Below are positions 35,212 to 44,034 of a stretch of DNA of 64,000 bases, in pieces. Source of the DNA: Hydrogenophaga sp. PBL-H3 (lineage in GTDB: Bacteria; Pseudomonadota; Gammaproteobacteria; Burkholderiales; Burkholderiaceae_C); NCBI RefSeq assembly GCF_010104355.1, contig NZ_CP044973.1:248001-312000 (forward strand). The letters run 5' to 3'. The translations under genes and the position numbers were made by a program. Position 1 is the stretch's first letter, and every line of letters begins with the position of its first letter. The notes under the pieces were generated by a model. It had not been told where the DNA came from. It did no database searches and saw only the letters and a program-made list of their open reading frames with translations.

Positions 35212-35727
35212 ATGAATGAAATTGAACGCGCAAAGCTCGCGCCCCTGGTTTCGGCCGCGGCGTCTGGCTACGAGCGACATCCGTATATCCACACGGATCT
35301 GAAGCGAGCACCCATCACCTTTGTCTGGTGGGCATCTACCCCGAGCGAACGGCAATCGAAGTTCTTCCATGCGGAGACCTTCTACCGCCTCAGCAGCTCG
35401 GGAAAACTCGGGCGCGACAGCCATGGCCACCTGGTCACGGTCTACGTGCCGAGCCAGCACTACCGCAGCAGCGACCTGGAGTTGAGAAACCTCCTGATCG
35501 AGCGCGGTGCCGCATCACTGGAACGCCTTCCTGCAGGCTACGTCTGGCATGGCCCGTTCCTCTGGAGCGTGTCTCGGCCACCACAAGTCGAGCAGGATGG
35601 ATTTCGCTTCAGCGTGCCTCTTGTCTCGGAAGGAGTAGCACTGGGGTACGCGATGACCAACACCAAGGGCGCGCTAGCCATACACCTTGCAGAGAAGGTT
35701 CTAGCTGAAAGAGCGGTTCCAGCATGA
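35212..35727 (+). CDS. hypothetical protein coupled to a PP-loop gene, 171 aa
   Basis: Mixed alpha/beta protein with an aromatic middle (LPAGYVWHGPFLWSVSRPP). No recognised family. Its stop overlaps the next start by 4 bases, so it may be a partner of the PAPS-reductase-like enzyme. Confidence 0.7.
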   Translation: MNEIERAKLAPLVSAAASGYERHPYIHTDLKRAPITFVWWASTPSERQSKFFHAETFYRLSSSGKLGRDSHGHLVTVYVPSQHYRSSDLELRNLLIERGAASLERLPAGYVWHGPFLWSVSRPPQVEQDGFRFSVPLVSEGVALGYAMTNTKGALAIHLAEKVLAERAVPA

Positions 35728-36824
35728 ACGAGGAACTCAAAGAAGGGCAGTCTGAAAACGACTGGCTCACCGATGAGGGCTTCGACCTCAGCGTGCTCAA
35801 CAACAACGCACCAGAACCTGGCGCGATCACCCACCAGGTGATCGAAGCAGGGCAGCAAGCCGCTATCGATCCACTCTCTTACGCTAGGATATTGATAGCA
35901 TTTTCAGGCGGAAAAGACTCGCTCGCTCTGGTGTTGCACATGATCGAGCTGGGCGTTCCTCGCGACCGCATTGAGCTGCACCACCACCTCGTCGACGGGC
36001 GTGAAGGTTCAACCCTCATGGATTGGCCCATCACCGAATCGTACTGCGAAGCGATCGCGAAGGCCCTCGGCGTGCAGCTGACGTTCAGCTGGCGGGCTGG
36101 AGGATTGGAGCGTGAAATGTTGCGCGACGGTGATCCAACCGCACCTGTCTTCATCCCCGATGGAGATGGCCACCGAGCAATCGGTGGCAAGGGACCAGAG
36201 GGCACACGCCTGAAGTTTCCACAGGTATCCGCCGATCTTTCAGTACGTTGGTGCTCGGGTGTTTCTAAGATAGACGTATTTGCGCGATATCTGAACAACC
36301 ATCCGAAGTTCAACGAAGGTACGACTCTGGTCTTGACCGGTGAACGTGCCGAAGAGAGTTCGGCGCGCTCAAAGTACAAGGTGTTCGAGAAGCATCGATG
36401 CGATCTGCGCGAAGGCCGCAAGGTCCAACGCCACATAGACGTTTGGCGCGCGGTCCACGGGTGGAGCGAGCAGCAGGTGTGGGACATCATCAAACGCTTT
36501 TCACTCGTCGCACATCCAGCCTACTGGCTTGGCTGGGGACGGTGCAGCTGTCGTCCGTGCGTGTTCGGCAGCAAGGATCAGTGGGCGACGATTCGAGAGA
36601 TTGCGCCCGCGCAGTTCAACCAGATTGCAGGCTACGAGCGCGAGTTCAAAGTCACGATCCACCGCAAGGATTCCATCGTTCAGCGTGCTGACGAAGGAAC
36701 TCCCTACGCAACCGATCCGTTCTGGGTCGAGCTGGCCAACAGCCAGCATTTCAGCCGCTCGGTGTACATGGACCCATGGGTACTGCCGGCTGGGGCTTTC
36801 GGCGAGGGCTGCGGCCCAACCTGA
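35724..36824 (+). CDS. PAPS-reductase-like PP-loop protein, 366 aa
   Basis: PP-loop FSGGKDS near residues 60-66, LHHHLVDG where family members often carry a conserved His/Asp, LTGERAEES near 205, and Cys pairs in CSCRPCVFG near 273, plus Cys in RWCSGVSK near 175. This Cys set could hold an iron-sulphur cluster as in assimilatory and DndC-like relatives. Similar stand-alone proteins occur on phages and plasmids with unknown substrates. Distinct in sequence and shorter than the DndC-like protein at 22993. Confidence 0.8.
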   Translation: MNEELKEGQSENDWLTDEGFDLSVLNNNAPEPGAITHQVIEAGQQAAIDPLSYARILIAFSGGKDSLALVLHMIELGVPRDRIELHHHLVDGREGSTLMDWPITESYCEAIAKALGVQLTFSWRAGGLEREMLRDGDPTAPVFIPDGDGHRAIGGKGPEGTRLKFPQVSADLSVRWCSGVSKIDVFARYLNNHPKFNEGTTLVLTGERAEESSARSKYKVFEKHRCDLREGRKVQRHIDVWRAVHGWSEQQVWDIIKRFSLVAHPAYWLGWGRCSCRPCVFGSKDQWATIREIAPAQFNQIAGYEREFKVTIHRKDSIVQRADEGTPYATDPFWVELANSQHFSRSVYMDPWVLPAGAFGEGCGPT

Positions 36825-36861
36825 AGCCTTGTTCCCTCAAGCTTTTCTCACAACAACCTGC

Positions 36862-36891
36862 CCCCGGCGCATGAGCATGCATGCCCTGGGG
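36862..36891 (+). promoter_or_regulatory. structured 5' leader, stem II type
   Basis: Outer CCCC 36862-36865 with GGGG 36888-36891, inner GCAT 36869-36872 with ATGC 36881-36884 plus GG/CC, after the linker ACAACAACC. A weaker stem I (AGCCTTG/CAAGCT) lies about 35 bases upstream. Start codon at 36919. Confidence 0.5.
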
Positions 36892-36918
36892 CCATCCTTT
36901 TCACAAACGGAAAACACA

Positions 36919-38145
36919 ATGGCAAAAATCGTAACCGTGTACCTGGTCGTCAACGAAGACAACGAAGCACACATCACGGATGGTCTGAACGAAGCACTGC
37001 GCCAGATCACCCATCCCATGGGGTCGGGCTGCTCGGACAACTCGTTCATCATTGACTACTCACTCGCGGGTCAGATCCAACCGATCGCCCCATGGATTGA
37101 AGAGTCGATCAACAACGGCACCTACAAGGAAAGCAGTGCTCAGCCGCAGACTGCCTTCTACGCAGTGGTCATCGAGCAGGATGTCTCCGCTTTCACGTTG
37201 GGCCCATTCAGCACCGCCGAGGAGCGCGACGAAGCGGCCAAACGTCACCGCGCCGAGTTCGGCACCGACGATGGCATCCACACACTGGATGTTCACCCGG
37301 ACGGTACCGTCGACGTGGGCGACTACAGCGGTAGCGATCTTGAAGACACTGACCCCCTGCTGGAGAGCCTGCATGCAGCTTTTCACATGGGTGAGACGCC
37401 GATCAGCCGCCTCGCAGGTGACAAACACTTCACCATTGATAAACAAGTCAACGAAGTGCGCCTCACCTTCGAAAAGCTGTGCCGCCTGGAAGCCCACCTG
37501 GGTGAACCCTTGCTGGTGCTGACCGATGAGCCGTTCCAGCTGCTGGTGCCGGTATCGTCCATGCGCGCAAGGATCGAGACCAGCGCCTGGAAAGAAGATG
37601 TCGCACAAGGACTGACCGAAGACAGCTTTCACCAGTGGCGTGAAAGTGCACTGATGAAGCTGCCGCTCGCACGTGACCTTTACTCGAAGGACCCAGCGCT
37701 GACCAGCGAAGAACAACGAGCCGACGGCGCCGAAGCGAAAGCAGAAAGCTCTCAAGCGAATGGGGATGGCGGCGAACAGGAACTTGTCGAATCGGAGCTC
37801 GTGATGAGCCTGCGTGAAACATTCCTGAATGGCGACTTTCCCATCTGCCAGTTTCCCGGCAGCCAATACTTCACCTACCAGTTCGCTGGTGATGAAATCG
37901 TGGTCGGTGTTGAGAACATCGCGGAGTGGGAGGAAGCTTTCGGTGAACGCTTCGTGCTCATGGTGGACAAGACGTACATGCCGTCTCTCGTGCCCGAGTC
38001 GGTTGCGCGAGCGAACGTCCCCCGTGACCTTTACGACGAGGCAGTCCAAAACGGCTACAAGGGTGAGTTCGAGGCATGGCGTGAAAACCGTGTGTTGAGC
38101 ATGCAAGGTGCCGCGGATGCCATCAGCAACGCCATGAAGGGCTGA
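36919..38145 (+). CDS. hypothetical protein with internal duplication, 408 aa
   Basis: Residues from about 146 (LLESLHAAFHMGETPIS) to 255 resemble residues from about 293 (LVMSLRETFLNGDFPIC) to 395, each ending in a pattern like F..WRE.., so the protein carries a tandem domain of about 105 residues. The linker between them is acidic and Ala/Ser-rich. The N-terminal 100 residues are a separate alpha/beta unit (KIVTVYLVVNEDNEAHI). No catalytic motif recognised. Leader upstream, terminator downstream. Confidence 0.75.
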   Translation: MAKIVTVYLVVNEDNEAHITDGLNEALRQITHPMGSGCSDNSFIIDYSLAGQIQPIAPWIEESINNGTYKESSAQPQTAFYAVVIEQDVSAFTLGPFSTAEERDEAAKRHRAEFGTDDGIHTLDVHPDGTVDVGDYSGSDLEDTDPLLESLHAAFHMGETPISRLAGDKHFTIDKQVNEVRLTFEKLCRLEAHLGEPLLVLTDEPFQLLVPVSSMRARIETSAWKEDVAQGLTEDSFHQWRESALMKLPLARDLYSKDPALTSEEQRADGAEAKAESSQANGDGGEQELVESELVMSLRETFLNGDFPICQFPGSQYFTYQFAGDEIVVGVENIAEWEEAFGERFVLMVDKTYMPSLVPESVARANVPRDLYDEAVQNGYKGEFEAWRENRVLSMQGAADAISNAMKG

Positions 38146-38162
38146 CCTTCAAAGGCAACAAG

Positions 38163-38198
38163 AAAGCCACCGGGGGAATCCCTCCGGTGGCTTTTTTT
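38163..38198 (+). terminator. intrinsic terminator
   Basis: AAAGCCACCGG pairs with CCGGTGGCTTT, followed by seven T. Strong. Confidence 0.92.
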
Positions 38199-38296
38199 CG
38201 TCCGCGCTCGGAGCCAGTGGCATTCCCGGGGACGCTTCACAGCGCCTGCCTCGCTATTCGTGGCGATAGAGGGTCACGTCGGAGATGGAATGCGCA

Positions 38297-38974
38297 TCAG
38301 CCGTCGCTCGCAGTTGAGCGCCATCGAAGCGCCTGCTGTTGCCCGTCAGCATCGCCGGCGATCTCGAACGCATGCAGCACGTCCTGCAGAGCTGCAGCGC
38401 CAGCACTGCTCTTGGGGAGGATTCTCCACTTGCGCAATTCGCGCACAGCTTGGGTCAGGTGGACTGGGTGCTCTTTCAGCTCGTACAGACAGTCGAGGAT
38501 GGCGATGACCTTATCCTTGATCTGGGGGAGGGACATTCGCGAATTATCTAAGCCGATGCACTCGTCAAAGTGGCACTTCGCATGTTTGGACAGAGTTGCG
38601 CTCCTCCCAATACAGACCATCCGAATTCCGATCGCGCGCAAACGGTCTGACAAGGGGAAAAAGTCGGTATCAGCAGATGCAAGAGCGAGAACCCCCGGGG
38701 CACTCCGGTTGACCAGCCTCTGGGCGAAGCGCATGAGCGCATAGTCGGCCTGGTTCTTCCTGGCATAGGGCGTCTCCACCAGTTCGAGTCCCAGCTGCCG
38801 CTGCGCCTTGTTGAGGTGCTGCAGGTGAGTACCCGCACCAAAGGCGACAAACTGCGAAATGGGGCCGTGCACACGCTCAATGCTCCGGTACGCCTCGAAA
38901 ACCATCCCCTCGCCGTTGATGTTCTCGGCATCAACGAGAAGAACAGTCTTGCGATCAGGGGGAGTACAGGGCAT
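38297..38974 (-). CDS. NYN-domain protein (LabA/DUF88 type, predicted RNase)
   Basis: Has the PIN-like NYN acidic positions: VLLVDAENINGEG near residue 10, KNQADYALMRF near 72, and LALASADTDFFPLSDRLRA near 92, with CIGRSATLSKH after it. The C-terminal 70 residues (HPVHLTQAVRELRKWRIL) look like a LOTUS/OST-HTH-type tail. NYN proteins cut or bind RNA. ATG at 38974 is preferred; a GTG at 39058 would add 28 residues. Confidence 0.85.
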   Translation of the reverse strand: MPCTPPDRKTVLLVDAENINGEGMVFEAYRSIERVHGPISQFVAFGAGTHLQHLNKAQRQLGLELVETPYARKNQADYALMRFAQRLVNRSAPGVLALASADTDFFPLSDRLRAIGIRMVCIGRSATLSKHAKCHFDECIGLDNSRMSLPQIKDKVIAILDCLYELKEHPVHLTQAVRELRKWRILPKSSAGAAALQDVLHAFEIAGDADGQQQALRWRSTASDG

Positions 38975-39115
38975 CCGGCGGGAACTGAGTAGCACCTGCC
39001 AGGCAGGCGAGAGGGGCGCGCTCACGGAGATGACATCACGCGGAGCGGGAAAGAACACGAAGAATGGGAAGGGCGACGACCAGAACAGCCGTCATTGGGC
39101 TCGCACCACAAGTAC

Positions 39116-39160
39116 CAAAAGGGGGTGTCCCACGCGAATGGAACGCCCCCTCTTGTTTTG
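39116..39160 (-). terminator. intrinsic terminator for the 72-residue gene
   Basis: Reading the minus strand, AGGGGGCGTTCC pairs with GGGACACCCCCT (few mismatches) and is followed by TTTT. Confidence 0.7.
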
Positions 39161-39173
39161 TGATGACGGAATC

Positions 39174-39392
39174 TCATGCAAAGGCTGGCACTACTGCCAC
39201 CACGTTCGCCGAGCGCTGGGCGAAGGCTTGCACCTTGGCTTCAATCGCGAGGAAACGGGGATGAGCAGCGAGAGCAGCCATGCCAGAGGCCATTGCTTTT
39301 TGAGCGAACAACCACTGGGCGTCTGCAAAAGACACACCCGCTTTAGCCAAAGAGGCAGGACCTTTTGGCGCATACACAGCGTTAGCAATCAT
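39174..39392 (-). CDS. small hypothetical protein, 72 aa
   Basis: Ala-rich helical peptide (MIANAVYAPKGPASLAKAG). GGAGAGTTCC before the start is a good ribosome site. Its upstream region folds into a very long hairpin, and a terminator follows. The format matches the 98-residue paralogues at 29103 and 62697, but the sequences do not clearly align. Confidence 0.65.
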   Translation of the reverse strand: MIANAVYAPKGPASLAKAGVSFADAQWLFAQKAMASGMAALAAHPRFLAIEAKVQAFAQRSANVVAVVPAFA

Positions 39393-39415
39393 GGAACTCT
39401 CCGATCAGGAATAAA

Positions 39416-39475
39416 CCGGGCACAACGCCCTATCTGCGTTCTCGTCAGAAAACACACATAGGACGTTGCGCACCG
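39416..39475 (-). promoter_or_regulatory. long hairpin in the leader of the 72-residue gene
   Basis: The arms CCGGGCACAACGCCCTAT and its partner ending in ATAGGACGTTGCGCACCGG pair over about 22 positions with few mismatches, with a loop of about 14 bases. It lies 24 bases before the minus-strand start codon. Confidence 0.6.
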
Positions 39476-39823
39476 GGTTCCGCACGGGAAGAACCATGAT
39501 GCAAGACCACAAACGCGGCTGGAGAGCTCCAAGCTAAAAGCAAAGGAACGCGAAGCGTTTGTTGGTCAGGTTTCCAAATCGCAGGGCGAAGAGGAACAGG
39601 AGTTGTCCGCAAGGGACGCGTCATTTGCCGCAGGGACGAATGACAAGTTGAAGGCTGTCACAAGGACAGCTAAAGGTGCAGGCACCAATGAGGTTCCAAG
39701 AGTATCACAACACGTTGGCTCGATGGCCTGATTGAGTGGCGCATCGGGGTCTGTAGCCGCAAAATCAGAGTGTTTTCGCAACTTTGCGACTTCGCAGCCA
39801 TCGATTGATCGGTTGCCATACAC

Positions 39824-39886
39824 CGAAGCTGGCGTGCCCACTTCGAACCTTCAACCCCAGCGGGACCACTCCCGTGTTGCGGGTTG
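39824..39886 (+). promoter_or_regulatory. structured 5' leader, two-stem type
   Basis: Stem I: CGAAG 39824-39828 with CTTCG 39841-39845. Stem II: outer CAACCC 39852-39857 with GGGTTG 39881-39886, inner CGGGA 39861-39865 with TCCCG 39870-39874, loop CCAC. Start codon at 39911. Confidence 0.65.
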
Positions 39887-39910
39887 GTCCTGCTCATTCA
39901 TCTATCCGAT

Positions 39911-40243
39911 ATGAGCAAGAAAAAGGAAGTCACCCTCGGTGGCGTCTTCTGCGGTCGCGAGATCGCTCCAGGACTCTTCTCCGAGGAGTTCGCCAGCTGC
40001 CGCTTCCAGATCCGGCTCCTGGTCGACGCTGACTACTCCCGCCGAATTGGCGAAGTCGTCGGTAGCCCACGCAACGGCGCTGCCGGTGGATACCAAGCCC
40101 TGACCCCGCGCGGCGACACGGTGGCCGTCAAGGACTCGCTGTTGGCCGCGGCCAAGGTGCTGGCCGACCAGGCCCGTGCGGCATCCAACGTCGCAGCACA
40201 GCCCAAGCGCGCCGTTCCATTCATCTCCGCGAGGGCATGCTGA
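39911..40243 (+). CDS. hypothetical protein, 110 aa
   Basis: Start ATG 39911 (MSKKKEVTLGGVFCGREI), with an Ala-rich helical C-terminal half. No family recognised. The last codons overlap the start of the next gene, so the pair is probably one operon. Confidence 0.65.
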   Translation: MSKKKEVTLGGVFCGREIAPGLFSEEFASCRFQIRLLVDADYSRRIGEVVGSPRNGAAGGYQALTPRGDTVAVKDSLLAAAKVLADQARAASNVAAQPKRAVPFISARAC

Positions 40244-40518
40244 TGGACGCCGAGAACATGGTGCTTGAGCGCCCCTCGACCGCGCTTCCCGACTTCCCCG
40301 ATTCGCAATACCGCGTCTCGGTGTGGTTTGAGCGTGATCGCAAAAACATCACCCTGGAATCTCCGACCGGCGAGGAAATCGCTTGTTTGTGGGATGACGA
40401 GGTGGACGAAGCGATCGAGGACGGCTTCTTGGAGCGCCCCCGGCACCCCCGACCCAGCGCTGCCGACTGGAAGCCCAAAGTTCTGGCCTTTGCGCGATCC
40501 AAGTCGCTCATCGCCTGA
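40243..40518 (+). CDS. hypothetical acidic protein, 91 aa
   Basis: ATG at 40243 forms a TGATG-type coupling with the upstream stop; another ATG two codons earlier is possible. Acidic, with a beta-rich first half (YRVSVWFERDRKNITLESPT). A hairpin with a TTCG loop (GGCAA/TTGCC outer, CGC/GCG inner, 40533-40559) follows the stop and precedes the next gene. Confidence 0.65.
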   Translation: MDAENMVLERPSTALPDFPDSQYRVSVWFERDRKNITLESPTGEEIACLWDDEVDEAIEDGFLERPRHPRPSAADWKPKVLAFARSKSLIA

Positions 40519-40579
40519 AACCCACAACTCACGGCAAACCACGCTTCGGCGGGATTGCCACAACCCCCAAGGAAACACC

Positions 40580-41014
40580 ATGACTGAAATGCAGTCCAAC
40601 AACGCAAGCGCGGACTCCAAGGCAATGTGCATGCCACAGGATCAGCAGAACCCCGACATCAAACTGATCGAGCACTGGTCCAGCCCCCTCTACAAAGGGG
40701 ACATGCCGCCCGGCGACCGCTTCCTCATGTCGGTGGTCGACCGTCGCGACTCCAACGGGCAATTGTTCGTGGATGTGGGCGGAGAAGACGGCGACATCGA
40801 CAACATCCTCACCGCGTCATTCGAGATCAGCAACCTGCCAGGAAGCCGAGATCACACCCAGGTTCTGCATCTGCACATCAGCGATGACGAACTGGGCATG
40901 ACGATCTTCAAGCAAGGCGACCGATACATCCTGCGCCCCGAAACGGGCATGACTATTCGGCCCACGGTGCTGCCCAACGGCGAGCGAGCATTCATTCTGG
41001 GTGCTGAGCAGTGA
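40580..41014 (+). CDS. hypothetical protein, 144 aa
   Basis: Asn/Gln-rich first 25 residues, then a beta-rich domain (DRFLMSVVDRRDSNGQLFVD, VLHLHISDDELGMTIFKQG). AAGGAAAC is the ribosome site. No known family. Preceded by a hairpin with a TTCG loop. Confidence 0.7.
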   Translation: MTEMQSNNASADSKAMCMPQDQQNPDIKLIEHWSSPLYKGDMPPGDRFLMSVVDRRDSNGQLFVDVGGEDGDIDNILTASFEISNLPGSRDHTQVLHLHISDDELGMTIFKQGDRYILRPETGMTIRPTVLPNGERAFILGAEQ

Positions 41015-41026
41015 GCTTCATTCAAG

Positions 41027-41046
41027 TCGGTTGCACCTGCAGCCGA
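41027..41046 (+). promoter_or_regulatory. leader hairpin
   Basis: TCGGTTGC pairs with GCAGCCGA (one G-U pair) 25 bases before the next start codon. It resembles stem I of the two-stem leaders; no stem II is seen. Confidence 0.45.
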
Positions 41047-41070
41047 TCTTTCCCTCAAACGGAGCATTCC

Positions 41071-41538
41071 ATGAAAACCACCGAGCAACTCATCACCGAA
41101 GCCAACGCTGCGATTGCCGAACTGCGCTCGCGCGGCGCGGTGCCCTTCAATCTCACGATCAGCGAGAACGTCGACATCGAGCTGCGAATCAGCAGTGAAG
41201 GTGACCGTGTGATCGTCGGCCGTGAAGGCTGGGCAGACGTCACCGTGAACTTTCACAAAGAAGGCCTCGCCCTCAATGTGAGCGCACATGACGAACCCGG
41301 CTCGCTCATCAGCACGCTCAATGTCAGCGGTGACCAGATGGTGAAAGCTGAGTGGGTGGCCATGGGTAAGGCGCCTCCTGCCGAGCAGGATGTCTTCACT
41401 GGCTTCCTGAAGCTTGGCGCGGAGCGTATCCAGATCGACTTCAGCGCCGACAAGGGCGCCAGCGATACCGAACTGGACGCGGCCGCGCTCGATGCCATCG
41501 CCCAACAGGCAGAACTCAACTATCTCCAGATCAGTTGA
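41071..41538 (+). CDS. hypothetical protein, 155 aa
   Basis: Helical first 20 residues, then a long beta-rich part (NLTISENVDIELRISSEGDR, ADVTVNFHKEGLALNVSAHD) and an acidic helical end. AAACGGAG before ATG 41071 is the ribosome site shared with other units here. Followed by a strong terminator. Family unknown. Confidence 0.7.
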   Translation: MKTTEQLITEANAAIAELRSRGAVPFNLTISENVDIELRISSEGDRVIVGREGWADVTVNFHKEGLALNVSAHDEPGSLISTLNVSGDQMVKAEWVAMGKAPPAEQDVFTGFLKLGAERIQIDFSADKGASDTELDAAALDAIAQQAELNYLQIS

Positions 41539-41570
41539 GCGAATCCAACTTCATGTCCCTCGTGGACCCC

Positions 41571-41601
41571 AAGGCCGCCCGAATCCGGGCGGCTTTTTTT
41601 T
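41571..41601 (+). terminator. intrinsic terminator
   Basis: AAGGCCGCCCG pairs with CGGGCGGCTT around AATC and runs into eight T. Confidence 0.92.
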
Positions 41602-41631
41602 GCTCAGCGTCTGCGAGTCCTGCAGATCGAT

Positions 41632-42690
41632 CTACTGACCGAAGAACACGCCCAGGCGCCGGCGGAGGGGAAGCGGGTCCGTAGGTGTGTGCACACCAGA
41701 ATGCGCTGGCATCGACGGTTGCGTTTGCCTAGCACGCAGATCATTGCGCAACCCCGCGCTCACCAAGCGTTCGGCCGCCAGTAGCTTCTGAACGTTGGCC
41801 AACTCGTCTTTCAGAGCGCGTCGCCCCTGCGCTTGGTGAGCGATTTGATGCTCCCGGTCGAACTCCTCGTTTTCAACGCTCTCAACGAGTCGTTCCAGCA
41901 AAGTCGAGATCAATCCCACGTAAGGTTCAGCGAACCCAGTCACCAGGTTGGAGACGGCGTTGGGTGTCCCGGGAATTTCGGAGGTCTCGCTCCCCCGCGC
42001 AATCGTTCCCGCTGCCAAAGCACTCGACAGCGCTCTCTTGGGTGCATGGTGTGGGTGCTGGAACTCAGATTCAGACAGCACCTTGTGCACAGGCGTCAAG
42101 AAGTCAGTTGACCTGCACTTGATCCACTTTCCTTCCACGTGGATCCACAGCCGTCCGGCGCCCGCCTTGCTCGCGCCCATCACGAAGAGGGGAAGCCCGG
42201 GCTCAAAACTCGAAATGATCCAGAACCAGCCTTCGACGCCGGCCAAGGTCTGGCCTGTGCGAGATTGCAGATCAGCCAAATGCGCACCCCATTTCGTGCC
42301 CTTGGCCGGTGCCGGTGTGAACACAGGGCTCTGCGGAAGGAAGGAGGTGATCCAACCGTCCTCGTCGAAGCCCATAGTCAGCCCTGGCAGGAACGGGCCT
42401 TCCGCGCCGACGTACAGGCGGTCTTGCTCGTACAACAAGGCGTCGTGCAAGACCTCAAAAAACTCGACCTTCCATTCAAAAGCGGCGTCAAGAAATGCGT
42501 GATCCGCATGTGGAGCATCCGCCTCCGTCGCATTCGACAACCGCGTCCAGTATCGGACCGGGTTGGCAAAAACGTCCGCGGGGTCCATCTCCAAGAGCTC
42601 GACGCGCGCCTTGAAATGTGGATCTTCACGTTTGAGCTTTTCAACTCGTTTCTGTTGCTCGGCAAGGCGTCTCTGGCTGGCTTTTGACAT
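41632..42690 (-). CDS. hypothetical protein, 352 aa
   Basis: Highly charged coiled-coil-like first 35 residues (SQRRLAEQQKRVEKLKRED), a central globular part with WFWIISSFEPGLPLFVMG, and a second helical stretch near 280-320 (QGRRALKDELANVQKLLAAE). No enzymatic motif recognised. It starts 13 bases after the stop of the next gene upstream, so the two form an operon. Confidence 0.7.
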   Translation of the reverse strand: MSKASQRRLAEQQKRVEKLKREDPHFKARVELLEMDPADVFANPVRYWTRLSNATEADAPHADHAFLDAAFEWKVEFFEVLHDALLYEQDRLYVGAEGPFLPGLTMGFDEDGWITSFLPQSPVFTPAPAKGTKWGAHLADLQSRTGQTLAGVEGWFWIISSFEPGLPLFVMGASKAGAGRLWIHVEGKWIKCRSTDFLTPVHKVLSESEFQHPHHAPKRALSSALAAGTIARGSETSEIPGTPNAVSNLVTGFAEPYVGLISTLLERLVESVENEEFDREHQIAHQAQGRRALKDELANVQKLLAAERLVSAGLRNDLRARQTQPSMPAHSGVHTPTDPLPLRRRLGVFFGQ

Positions 42691-42702
42691 GGCCGATTCC
42701 CT

Positions 42703-43761
42703 TCACGACATGGAGTTGCCAAGGTGAGAGGGGCCTGCGCCCAAGATCACCATCTGCAGGGACTCAGCCCAATAAAAGTAAAGGCGTAGGCAGTGACGGG
42801 GCTCGCGCGAATTCCCTCTACCGAGGTGCTGGTCAAGAAAACAGCGGCGGCGGTCCCACCTGAAAAAATAGTCCTCGGTTGCCCTTGATGGCTCTACAGA
42901 GCCACCGATGCTCAGACCCAGTTCCGTCGCATGCTCGATCAAGCGTTCACGAGGTTGGTTGTTCATGCGGACGTCTCGGTAGGTCACCGCAAGCAGTTCG
43001 AGAGCCTGATAGAAGAGGGTGGGGTTGTCGTACTGCGACTTTCTGCATTCCGACACCACCCTTGGCAACACGATGATCCTGTCAGCGTTCTCCGCGGCCC
43101 ACTGGCCCACTTGGTCCAGTCTGGTGTATTCGGTCGCCATTGGTGCCAATTCCTGGCGTGACGAAGCATCGACAAGGCCAGCCTTCAGAATGCGCAGTTG
43201 GGCTGCCTGCCGCGCTGCCGTCTCGCGCAAGGTTTGGGCTTCGTCTGCGAGCGCTGCGCGCGCTGGAGCGTCTGTGGTTACCACGGGCACAGCTGCCTCG
43301 TTGGAAAGGGCTGCAACCAAAGCAATGAAGTCGGGTTGAACATGCGGCTGGACCTCTTCTCCCAACGTGAAGTGGGCCACCGCTTCGAGCCAATCAACGG
43401 GTTCGTTGCTGGCTCCTGCGCATTGCCGGGACCAACCGGTCCGAAAGCTTCCATCGGGCAGCTGAAGGAAGAATGCGTCCCAGTGTTCTTTCACTCGCAG
43501 ATCAACGACCTCGACAGCGAATAGGCCATGAAGGGCATCGCTCGCCGTACGCACGACAACCCCGTCGCCATAGAAGGTGTTGAGACCCCGGGCGTCACTG
43601 CAGTCAAGGCTTTGGTGGCGCGATGACAGCGATGACAGCATCAGGTCTGCCGCATCGGACAACAGTGCTGAGTGATCTGCGCTGGAAGATGGGGAGGCGG
43701 CCAACTTGTAGCACGCCTGCGACCTTGTGAACGGCTCAGCCAATCTACTGCCATCTGTCAT
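42703..43761 (-). CDS. hypothetical protein, 352 aa
   Basis: ATG at 43761 (MTDGSRLAEPFTRSQACYKL) is preferred; the frame is open to 43815. The middle is helical (DEAQTLRETAARQAAQLRIL). The last 60 residues (FFRWDRRRCFLDQHLGRG ... LYFYWAESLQMVILGAGPSHL) look like a compact beta-rich domain of the type found at the end of some plasmid proteins. No name can be given. First gene of a two-gene operon. Confidence 0.65.
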   Translation of the reverse strand: MTDGSRLAEPFTRSQACYKLAASPSSSADHSALLSDAADLMLSSLSSRHQSLDCSDARGLNTFYGDGVVVRTASDALHGLFAVEVVDLRVKEHWDAFFLQLPDGSFRTGWSRQCAGASNEPVDWLEAVAHFTLGEEVQPHVQPDFIALVAALSNEAAVPVVTTDAPARAALADEAQTLRETAARQAAQLRILKAGLVDASSRQELAPMATEYTRLDQVGQWAAENADRIIVLPRVVSECRKSQYDNPTLFYQALELLAVTYRDVRMNNQPRERLIEHATELGLSIGGSVEPSRATEDYFFRWDRRRCFLDQHLGRGNSREPRHCLRLYFYWAESLQMVILGAGPSHLGNSMS

Positions 43762-44034
43762 GAGCACCTCAGGGGAATTCGAGTCCACAAGCGGCCGGCG
43801 CTGACGCGCGCGCATGAGCCAGGGACAGTGGAAGGAGAACGTGTTGAAGTCATGCCGCCTGCCATTGTGGTTCGGATTTTGGGCCGACTGACACGTTTTT
43901 CAGATGGAACTACATGCGTTGACTTGAAGTGTTCAAGCGCTTTTCGCAGTGAAATTGGAGGATGCCCCTGTAGAACCCCATCGCGACGCCGTGTTCAACG
44001 CAACAGAACGCTCTCGCCCACAACGGACTGCTCA

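Larger units (their letters stand above)
39393..39910. other. 518-base region between divergent genes
   Basis: Holds the long hairpin leader on the left (39416-39475) and the two-stem leader on the right (39824-39886). The middle 300 bases have lower GC and no convincing gene; the one open frame of 91 codons has poor composition. Confidence 0.5.

Noticed and set aside
39566..39841. 91-codon minus-strand frame in the 518-base gap
   Set aside because: No ribosome site, and irregular composition; it runs into the stem I of a leader on the other strand.
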